Position numbers and translations under genes: made by a program. This document shows positions 56,235-64,000 of a stretch of DNA of 64,000 bases, in pieces (positions within the stretch are counted from its first letter, which is position 1; every line of letters begins with the position of its first letter). The notes under the pieces are model-generated. The model saw only the letters and a list, made by a program, of their open reading frames with translations. It searched no databases and had not been told where the DNA came from. Origin of the DNA: Hemileia vastatrix (taxonomy: Eukaryota; Basidiomycota; Pucciniomycetes; Pucciniales; Zaghouaniaceae); the NCBI GenBank assembly GCA_030280995.1, contig JASXTE010000002.1:18621683-18685682 (forward strand), given 5' to 3'.

Positions 56235-57181
56235 CCTGCCTTTCAACTTGCTGTTGCACTATGTTGCTTTGGCTCAAAAGTAAAAGGTGTTGCTGTAAAA
56301 CATTTAGATAATCTCTTTACCATAGGAAATGGTACTGTCATATTATACACCAAGTGCTGCATGATTTCTATCCTTTCTCTCAAGTCTCAAACACTTGCTT
56401 GGCCCACTCCACAACAGCAACTTGAATCCTCTCAAGTAATGAAAGCTGAAGATTTCCCTGGATTTGTAGGTTTTTTTGATGGTACAACTATACATTTCAG
56501 TCAAAAGCCTCTTCATGATGGCAACCATTATTTTGATTTCAAAAAAAGGTTTCTTCAAAATTTTCTCCAATTTCACATCTTTCATATACTAACTTTTTAT
56601 CTTCTTTGTAGATACTCTATTTCAATTCAACTTATCTTTGATGTCAAAAAAAGTTTATTTCTTTTCATATTGGCTACCCTGGCTCATGTCATGACTCTTA
56701 TATCTTCCAAAGAATGAGGATTTCTCAAAGTCCTGACTCATACTTTGAAAAATCTCAGTACCTCCTTGCAGACTCAGCATATTCAAGTGGAAAGTACATT
56801 ATACCTGCTTTACGTGGTGCAACTTTAGAAAATGACCCCAAAACCACCTTTAATTATCACATTTCCCAATCAAGAGTACAGATTGAACATGCTATTGGGA
56901 TTTTAAAGGGAAGATTTTCTAGTCTCCGGGAACTCAGAATCCAATTTAAAAAAATGGAAACAAAAACTGCAAATCATTTGATAATGACTTGCTTTATACT
57001 CCACAACATCGTAGCTGATTCAAAAGATGAATGGAATGATCATTATGAAGAAGAGGTTGCTGAACCAGTGCCAACTCTCCCCTCCCTTGAATCACAAAAA
57101 ACTCATTCAACTGGCATACACTCTGTCATTATTCCAATCACCCTCCATCATTTTGACACACAACCCTTTTACTTTTTTTGA
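56235..57181 (+). pseudogene. DDE_4 transposase of H3, 3' part (after B2)
   Basis: Resumes in frame with PAFQLAVALCCFGSKVKGVA, then FPGFVGFFDGTTIHFSQKP (first catalytic Asp, about 56478) and HYFDFKK. A 63-bp intron follows (56549-56611), with a TACTAAC branch point and TTTGTAG acceptor. After splicing comes RYSISIQLIFDVKKSLF. A frameshift near 56650-56675 leads to a GYPGSCHDSYIFQRMR block (second Asp, 56693) and LLADSAYSSGKYIIPALRGA. RVQIEHAIGILKGRFSSLR carries the catalytic Glu at 56885, and HLIMTCFILHNIVADS follows. All three DDE residues are present. It is inactivated by the upstream stop, the frameshift and the 9.8-kb insertion. Confidence 0.85.
56549..56611 (+). other. Probable 63-bp intron in the H3 transposase
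   Basis: AG/GTTTCT donor, TACTAAC at about 56587-56593, TTTGTAG acceptor. Removing it joins FDFKK to RYSISIQ, the expected transposase sequence. H1 has the aligned region at about 490-560. Confidence 0.65.
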
Positions 57182-59100
57182 TTTGATACTCTCCAAATGT
57201 CCACTTTGTATACTTTATTCACTTGGCTTGGTATTTTTGTTTGTTGCATACTCATTTTTTTTTGAATTCATGGTGAATATTTCTTTTTTAGATGGATCAT
57301 TGGTTCTCTTTCACCAGCTCAACATGAAATTGCAAATTTTTTCATTGTTTCTTTTTTTCATTCTTTACTCATATCCTTTTCCTTCTCTCCTCAAACATCC
57401 CACAAATATTTTGGTTGCATTTTTTTAACTCATCTCACCAGGTAAGTAATTTTTCTCATTTTTATTGATTTTTTATTTGCTAATCAAGTTTTTTTTTTCT
57501 TTTGTTTTTTTGTTTTTTTGGTTTTTTTTTTGAATTTTGTAAGTGCTTCACTTATTTTTTTCTAGCTTAAACAAATTTTTTTTATTTTTTCTCTCCCTCG
57601 TTTCTCTCTTGTCCTGCTCTTTTTCCCTCCTTTTCCCCCTTCTTGACTGCCTCAATCCCATCTTTCCCCCCTTATTCTCTTCCTCACCTTTCCCCCCTTT
57701 AGACGCTCCTTATCCTCCCTTTAGCCCCCCTTTTCCCTCTTTAGGCCACCTATCAACTCTCCCCCTCCCTACCCCTCATCTCCCCTTCACTTCTTCCAAC
57801 CCTCACCCCATACCACCTTATTCCTTTCCCCTCCTCCCCCCTTATCCCTTTCCCCCCCCCTACTCCCTCCCCTTGTTCCTTGCCTCCTCCCCCCTTTAAT
57901 ACCTATGGGGAGGAGGCAAGGAAAGAGGGGAGGGGGAAGGGGGGGAAGGGGATAAGGGTGGATGGGGAAGGGATAAGGGGGAAGGGGGGGAAAGGGATAA
58001 GGGGGAAGGGGGGAGGGGGGGAAAGGGAGAAGGGGGGAAGGGGGGAGGGGGGGAAAGGGAGAAGGGGGGAAGGGGGGAGGGGGGGAAAGGGAGAAGGGTG
58101 GAAGGGGGGAAGGGGGGAAGGGGGGAAGGGGGGAAGGGGGGAAGGGGGGAAGGGGGGAAGGGGGGAAGGGGGGAAGGGGGGAAGGGGGGAAGGGGGGAAG
58201 GGGGGAAGGGGGGAAGGGGGGAAGGGGGGAAGGGGGGAAGGGGGGAAGGGGGGAAGGGGGGAAGGGGGGAAGGGGGGAAGGGGGGAAGGGGGGAAGGGGG
58301 GAAGGGGGGAAGGGGGGAAGGGGGGAAGGGGGGAAGGGGGGAAGGGGGGAAGGGGGGAAGGGGGGAAGGGGGGAAGGGGGGAAGGGGGGAAGGGGGGAAG
58401 GGGGGAAGGGGGGAAGGGGGGAAGGGGGGAAGGGGGGAAGGGGGGAAGGGGGGAAGGGGGGAAGGGGGGAAGGGGGGAAGGGGGGAAGGGGGGAAGGGGG
58501 GAAGGGGGGAAGGGGGGAAGAGGGGAAGGGGGGAAGAGGGAAATAAGGCAGACAAGGAGGGGTAATATGGGAGTTTGTAAATGATAGTTTTTATTATTTT
58601 TATTAAAATTATTTTTTTTTGTTTTTTTTTTTTTGTTTTTTTTTTACAGAATATTATAAAAAAATTTTTTATGGTTCAAGCTGATTCAAAAATAAATTTG
58701 GTGTGTTTATAATTTTGATTTTTTTTTTTTTTGGGGGAATAATTTTCCTGATACAATTTTTTTTTTTGGTTTTAATTTTTTATTAAAATTTTTTTATCAT
58801 TTTTTTTCAAGGACTTAAATTGGTATAACCAACACCAAATACCTTTAAATTCATTTTTTTGACAAATAATCTTTCTGATGTTTGTTTTTCTTCTTTTTTT
58901 TTTTTTTTGGATACTCTTTTTTTTGTTTCATTTTTTTTTTCAAGGACAGTTTAAGTATTTGATTTCTTTAAAAAAAATTATTTGGATTAATTTTTTTCAA
59001 AAAAATTCTTAAAGTTGGATAAACTAAATTTTGTGAGTTTTATATTTTTAGCCATTTTTTTTTGGTTTTTGACACAAATATATTTTTTTTAGAGAAAAAA
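57182..59100 (+). other. Transposase-TET spacer of H3, with satellite
   Basis: 57290-57446 is the conserved block ending CACCAG/GTAAG, a probable untranslated exon of the downstream gene. 57590-57900 is C/T-rich. 57878-57921 is a hairpin with 15-bp perfect arms. 57922-58540 is G/A-rich and includes the 8-bp satellite. 58590-59090 is T-rich and ends TTTTTTTTAG just before the ATG at 59101. Long Gly/Arg- or Pro-rich frames over the satellite are artefacts. Confidence 0.6.
58092..58535 (+). repeat. (AAGGGGGG)n 8-bp satellite
   Basis: About 50 head-to-tail copies of G6A2, almost without variation; the flanks (57906-58091, 58520-58550) are less regular versions. The period is 8, so every frame is open and reads an eight-residue Gly/Lys/Arg/Glu repeat. 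Strong G-quadruplex potential on the plus strand. Confidence 0.95.
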
Positions 59101-60301
59101 ATGTCTATTTAAGCAGAATCTTCTCTTACTTCTATATAATCATCCACTTTATCATCTTTATCATCTGATTTGAATCCAACTTCATTTTAATCATCATCCA
59201 AAATATCAAAAAAAAATGATGTTCAAACTCAGCAGAATAGAAGAAATTTAAAAATGAAAATTCATTTGGATTGTTTATTTGGCCATATATCAAATATTGA
59301 GTACTAAAAAACTAGAGTGAATTGAAAAAATTCTTATTAAAATGAGTTACCAGAAGATTTAAAATATTTAACCAAATCAGGAGACAATGAAATTAAAGCA
59401 GTTATCAGTAATCCTTTTAAACCTCAATTTTTTTATGAAAATCATTCTTTTAATGGTTCAAAAGATGAAACCTTTAATCAACTTTCCAATATCATAATAA
59501 CACTATATCAAATGGCTTTGGCTTGTTTAACATTAAGGAATACAAATTCGTTGGGTGGTATTATGATTGGATTTGGTTGGAGACCAGGATTTTTTAAAAG
59601 CTATTCTCTTGGTATGTCTGATAGTATATGTTTCTTTTTTAAAATCATGTCACTGATTTTTTTCCATATGAACCTATTCTTTACTTAAAAGTTTATCTAA
59701 AGCTGAAAAAGATGAAAATTTTTGCTTATGGGACACATTAACTTCTTTCAATACTTTTATAGCTCTTTGCCTCAAAAAACTCTGTAATAAAGCTTTTTAA
59801 AAGAATCATCAACTTGCTACCAAAGTTTAAATACCAAATTTGTGTGAATCTGAATGGGTCGAAATTAAGAACCAATATCTTTTATTTTCAAATGTTATTA
59901 TTAATCATTCAGGATTCCATAATAAGATTCATATTGATAGAAATGATTCCAATTATCTTACTTTTGAAATTTTCTCATATATCAATCTGATAACTGGACA
60001 ACCTATTCCTTTCCAAGCTAAAATAAAAGGTCATGGGCTATACTTTTCAGATCACAGCTGTATAATTGATTTTAGATTGGGAACTGGAATCACCAAAACT
60101 ATTTGGAACTCTTTTAAGAATAATCACCAAACAAAATAAGCTCCCCCTGGTTTGGAATCTTGTCATAAATTTAAACATTTTGGCTGCTCCATCCAAATTA
60201 GTCAAAAACTAATTTAACAAATCAATAAGGTAAAAAAAGAAGGTAAAATTTATAAATTTAATAAAACTTTATGTAGAGCAAAAAAGTATGGGGATGAGTA
60301 G
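59101..60301 (+). pseudogene. TET/JBP-like 2OG-Fe(II) oxygenase (H3)
   Basis: The ATG at 59101 starts a Ser-rich N-terminus with early stops. Blocks: NHSFNGSKDETFNQLSNII and TLYQMALACL; LGGIMIGFGWRPGFFKSYSLG; probable intron from GTATGT at 59618; KDENFCLWDTLTSFNTF; LCESEWVEIKNQYLLFSNVII; NHSGFHNKIHIDRNDSNYL with intact HxD (H-I-D); TFEIFSYINLITGQ; KGHGLYFSDHSCIIDFRLGT; TIWNSFKNNHQT with the presumed distal iron-binding His. It continues after a stop with APPGLESCHKFKHFGCS and ends at YGDE. The 59840-60139 stretch is open and includes HxD, the core strands and the distal His. TET/JBP enzymes oxidise modified pyrimidines in DNA using 2-oxoglutarate and Fe(II). The family is expanded in basidiomycetes and known with KDZ transposons; here it travels with a Harbinger transposase. 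Confidence 0.65.
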
Positions 60302-61123
60302 AGCCATCAAATATTTTTTATTTTTTCATCAATTTTTTATTAATAACTCTTCTATATCAAATTCCTAAAATAAAGTAATGGGTCAACAACCCTGTGTTGT
60401 ATAAATAAGAATCATGGCAACATTTATTTTTTTCATGAGGTTCCTCAGCCTACACTTGTGGAAAGTCCCAAACATTTGTTTCTATATGTATCCACATTTT
60501 GGCTAGAGGAATTTTCATTACTTTAAAACTTGGGAAATTGATATATATTAGTTGTTTATATATTTATTTATGTAATTATATTAAAATTTGGTGATTTTCA
60601 CCCCTTAATTCAATAAAATGCAGGGGAGGGTATCGTGAAATTTTCAAATCTGACATGTGATATTGCTGACTTAGAAAATTTTTGGTGATACTCACCCCTT
60701 GCTTAAATAAAATGCAGGGGATGTTATTACCAATTTTTTAAGACAGATATAGAGTCTTGTTGACTTAGCTGTATTTAGAAAAGAAAATTTAATGATTTAA
60801 ATGTAAAGAAGAAAAAATGTATGAGTTTTTCAAATTTTTGAAAAAAAAAATCATCTAGAATCCAGATCTTTTAAAAGTCAGCACATATGAAGTTATCACC
60901 AAAAATAAATAAAACAAAATTAATTTAAACAAACAAAAAATAATATAAAATGTTGCAATAAAATGTTTCATATCTAAGTGAGGAGTGTGTTTTGAGTATT
61001 TATTATTAGCTTTAATGCATTATATCAAGAAAATTTTCTAAACAAAATAAAAAAACTATTTATCAAACATTTTTGTTAAGGTTTAAATTTCCTCAATAGA
61101 TTTATTAGCTTTAACACCTTCTC
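60302..61123. other. Convergent intergenic region of H3
   Basis: Lies between the oxygenase (+) and the Myb-like gene (-). It contains GGAAAGTCCCAAACA and two ATAAAATGCAGGGG motifs, all shared with H1 and, inverted, with H2. No gene. Confidence 0.55.
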
Positions 61124-62408
61124 TCAAGAAATCTTTTCTTTTGAACCATCTTTAAGTTGATACTTGAGTTTCATTTGATCCAATAGGAAATTGTACTCTA
61201 GAGCCTTCCCCCCTTTCTTTATCTCGAATTTCTTTACCTCCTAGTCATGTGCTCTCTCATCCCTCTTTAAAGAAAGCTCAAATTTCTTCTCCTCCAAGTC
61301 TTGTACCCTCCCATCACTCTGTAAAGAAAGCTTGAATTTCTTCTCCTCCAAGTCTTGGGCCCTATCATCCCTTTGTAAAGCAAGCTTTTATTTTTTCTTT
61401 TGAAAGTTGAGAGTATCTCTTGCAACTTCAAATTTACCTAGATTGAAATGGAATATTAACCAAAGAAAAGAAAAGCTCACTTAATTATTAAGAGGTATGA
61501 TATCACTTACCAGATTCACGTTTCTCCAGAAAATCATCAATGGAAGAAAAAGGGGTTTGGGAAAAACTATCTCTGTTTTTCTTTCTATGAATGTTGAAAT
61601 TCAAAGTATTTGATGGTCTTCAATTGTTTTGGAGGTAACATTTTCATCTTCATCATTGATTCTAGCTTCAGACTCACTTGCTTGAGGATCCAGGGTTTTT
61701 TCATTAGCCTTTTTAGAAATAAAAAAAACAACTAGACAAGAAATAAAAACTTACTTGAGTGGGATCACGTTGTTTTATATCACCATAAGGATCTATTGGA
61801 AAGCTATCTAGATTCCTTGAATTTAGAACAGGAGAGGCTTGAGTGGAGGAACAGGATGGGAAAAGATTTCTTTTGAAATCATATTAAGAGATAGAATCTT
61901 CACCATCCAACATGTTTTCAAGAATAACATCAGCTTGCTCTCCAAAAATAGCATCCATCTCTTTAAAGTATGGACATAGAGATTCAAGTTTGTCATCTAT
62001 GGATATTATGCCCTTACTAATATTGATGTCAGTAATACCAAAAACAGTAGAAAATTAAACTGTCTTTGCCTTCTTGTATTTGGCTCAGCAATGCTTGAAA
62101 GGTTCAGTCATCTGTTTAGGTAAAAGATCAATCCTTCCCTTTGTCTTATTTTGTAATTCATTGGCCATTAAAAGATAGCCATTGACTTTTGATGCAGGGG
62201 GAAGTCCTAATTTAGTTGCATTCTCAGTACCAAAACAAGAATTATAATTAGTTTTTATTTTTAGCCAGTTGATAAGTATGAGATGATCATCTTTTTTTAG
62301 TTAAACATTCTTTTATTTCTCAGCTGAGCGGGGGAAAGAGGTAGTAATGGGATTTGATGAACAACTGGGGGATGCCTGCCTTTGAGAAAATCTATGATGA
62401 CGAGTCAT
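61124..62408 (-). pseudogene. Myb/SANT-like DNA-binding coiled-coil protein (H3)
   Basis: Minus-strand ATG at 62408 (MTRHHRFSQRQASPSCSS). Exon 1 carries DDHLILINWLKIKTNYNSC, FGTENATKLGLPPASKVNGY, KTKGRIDLLPKQMTEPFKHC, FGITDINISKGIISIDDKLE and YFKEMDAIFGEQADVILENM. That is a Myb/SANT-like domain of the sort encoded beside PIF/Harbinger transposases. Intron 1 is 61754-61709 (GTAAGT donor); exon 2 is 61708-61511; intron 2 is 61510-61438 (GTAAGTG donor, CTAG acceptor). Exon 3 has three near-repeats of LSLQRDDRAQDLEEKKFK, a coiled coil, then EYNFLLDQMKLKYQLK and a TGA ending at 61124. Six or so in-frame stops make it non-functional. It would normally help the transposase enter the nucleus and bind the TIRs. 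Confidence 0.62.
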
Positions 62409-62712
62409 GTTGAGATATTTGAAGATGAAAAGGAGAAGAAAAAAAATTAGATGGGTAGTGGTTCTGAGCAGATAGATTGAATAGACAGGATGGGAGTGTG
62501 CAGCAAGGCAGGAAGCGTGGGATATCCTGAAATTTTTTTCAAGATGCAGTTATGAAAAATTGAGGATAAAAATTTCAGATAGAAGTGAAAATTGACATGT
62601 AAAAAGTATATTAACCCAATTATTAGCAAAAATAATTGTGGAAGATTATTGGGGTATAATGATTTTTATCCACAATTAATTTAATTGAAGATTGGTCAAC
62701 ATTTATACCGCC

Positions 62713-64000
62713 TAATATGCTGCTTTAAATCATTTATGAAACAGGTTCATTTTGGTAGTCATGAAGGTGTAAAAACTTTATATTTAAATGAAAAATATCT
62801 TGTTGATGAAATCCAAAAAAAAATAAAAAATAAAAGTAAAAACATAAAAAAGAGAGAGAGATTTTGGACAAAAAGACTTTAACATTATGGGACTTATTTT
62901 TTTGGGTATGAAATGGTCAGTGAAACACATTTTCAAAAAATAGTTTTAGAATTGAAATGTATGAAATTCCATTATTGATTTATATTATCTGTAAAATAAA
63001 AATCTTCTCTATTAAAAATAGAAACAATAACTGTTATAGCCACCATCATGGAAACTCAATAGTTGAATTTCATCATTTGGGATTAATAAAGAGGGGAATA
63101 ATTATATGAATTTGGTATAACACAAATGTTTCCAAATTTACTTATTTACTCATGGGTAACTTTAAAAATATAGAAGATACCAAATTTAATATTTTTTTTC
63201 TCCTGGTCTTGAGGAAGATCTTTGTTACAACATCTTGAAGGAGGAAGAGGTGATTTCAATATAAGAAATAATTGAACATATATCTAGATTAGTCAATCTA
63301 TTGATTTTTTTTAGGAATTGGACAAGGAACAGAAACATTTATATCTTTTTTTCAACTTTATCTGCTAGTTATGATGGTTCATAAAAATGATATGTCAAAG
63401 CAAGTTTAATTTAGTGCTTTAAAAAATTTAGAATCTTAAATTTTTTTTTTCAAAATTTTTAAAATAAAATATTCAGTTTAGGTACATGTGAACTTGATAT
63501 CACTCATGTATCATTACCAAGTAGTTTAAATTCAAGAAAATATATCTCATGTGTTTTATGTGGAATCAAAATTTCTCAGCTTTTTAAGTAAAATGAAAAT
63601 CACCTATGTATAATGATTTGTAATGAAAATGTTTTTATTTCATCTGAAACAGAAATATTACCTCTTTTTTCACACATCACTCAAGTTTAATATCTATTTT
63701 ACTTGAAATTGTAGCAGATACTGGATGGGTTAATAAGAAAAGGAAGATGGAAAGTGTGTAATGAGACTCTAAGTGATACAATAGAGAAATTTTAAAATTA
63801 AATAATGAACAATGGAATAAAGATGGGGGGGGAATAGGATAGTGAACAATAGAAGAGGAAAAGGATGAAATGGGATAGTGAAAAATGTATGAGTGTAGGT
63901 ATGATATTTCAGAGTAGTCATCCTGCATAAATTTCTTTTTGTTTTTGCCATTACTCCTTTTATGTTATATTAAAATTATTATGTCTTCATACTTTCTTCT
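62713..64000 (+). pseudogene. Unrecognised degenerate coding sequence right of H3
   Basis: Protein-like pieces are QVHFGSHEGVKTLYLNEKYL..DEIQKK (about 62735-62820), HYGTYFFGYEMVSETHFQK and LELKCMKFHY (about 62882-62975), and KYISCVLCGIKISQLF followed by NENHLCIMICNENV and SETEILPLFSHITQV (about 63535-63690). The last has a CX2C...HX4-5C pattern. It may be the continuation of the relic at 45152-45759, interrupted by H3. Family unknown. 63700-64000 shows nothing more. Confidence 0.35.

Larger units (their letters stand above)
45760..62712 (+). mobile_element. PIF/Harbinger element H3, three-gene copy, split by retrotransposon B2
   Basis: Left terminus GGGGGTATCAATGTTCAGGG, right terminus the reverse complement of GGCGGTATAAATGTTGACC. 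Genes: DDE_4 transposase (+), TET/JBP-like oxygenase (+), Myb/SANT-like protein (-). Without B2 the element is about 7.2 kb. Flanks are AGATA and TAATA. A perfect 32-bp palindrome lies at 45837-45868. The transposase has one stop and one frameshift, and the other genes have several stops, so it is no longer autonomous. Confidence 0.82.

Noticed and set aside
57880..58584. Long Gly/Arg/Lys/Glu-rich (+) and Pro/Ser/Phe-rich (-) open frames
   Set aside because: They are produced by an 8-bp satellite that lacks stop codons in every frame; not proteins.

Overview
The window looks like a transposon graveyard from a large, AT-rich fungal genome. I see no host housekeeping gene, tRNA or rRNA. The element families present are chromodomain-bearing Ty3/gypsy LTR retrotransposons, PIF/Harbinger (DDE_4) DNA transposons with a Myb/SANT-like partner gene, TET/JBP-like 2OG-Fe(II) oxygenase genes, a CACTA tnp2 relic, and short GTAAGT...AG introns of about 45-75 bp. 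Together these suggest a basidiomycete, most plausibly a rust fungus (Pucciniales). That assignment is inference, not proof.

Layout. 1-466 is the end of an LTR (family A). 467-13007 is an old Harbinger element (H1): transposase tail, TET-like gene, Myb-like gene. It is interrupted at 3380-10762 by a second Harbinger subfamily (H2), present as a 3.65-kb tandem duplication. 13008-18145 is non-coding apart from foldback (inverted-repeat) elements. 18146-27152 is a decayed Ty3 element (C) with TSD TTTAT; its 3' LTR holds a solo LTR (D, TSD TTTAC). 27952-29244 is another solo LTR (E, TSD TTAAG). 29245-33069 is AT-rich and geneless. From about 33070 there is a CACTA-type transposase relic followed by unrecognised degenerate coding sequence.

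34375-45151 is Ty3 element A. Its 5' LTR contains a Harbinger-derived MITE-like element, which itself contains a solo LTR of family B (TSD ATGTT). 45760-62712 is the third Harbinger copy (H3), the fullest one. Its transposase exon is split by Ty3 element B2 (46473-56229, TSD GTGAT, LTRs almost identical, hence recent). After 62713 comes more degenerate coding sequence.

How the parts relate. H1 and H3 independently show the same three-gene order: DDE_4 transposase (+), TET/JBP-like oxygenase (+), convergent Myb/SANT-like coiled-coil protein (-). H2 keeps transposase and oxygenase fragments in a rearranged form. A transposon carrying its own candidate DNA-base oxygenase is the most interesting system here. 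The three Ty3 elements share a second oddity: a conserved short coiled-coil reading frame lying out of frame with gag. All genes seen are broken to some degree; B2 is the nearest to intact and is interrupted by a 32-bp tandem duplication in integrase.
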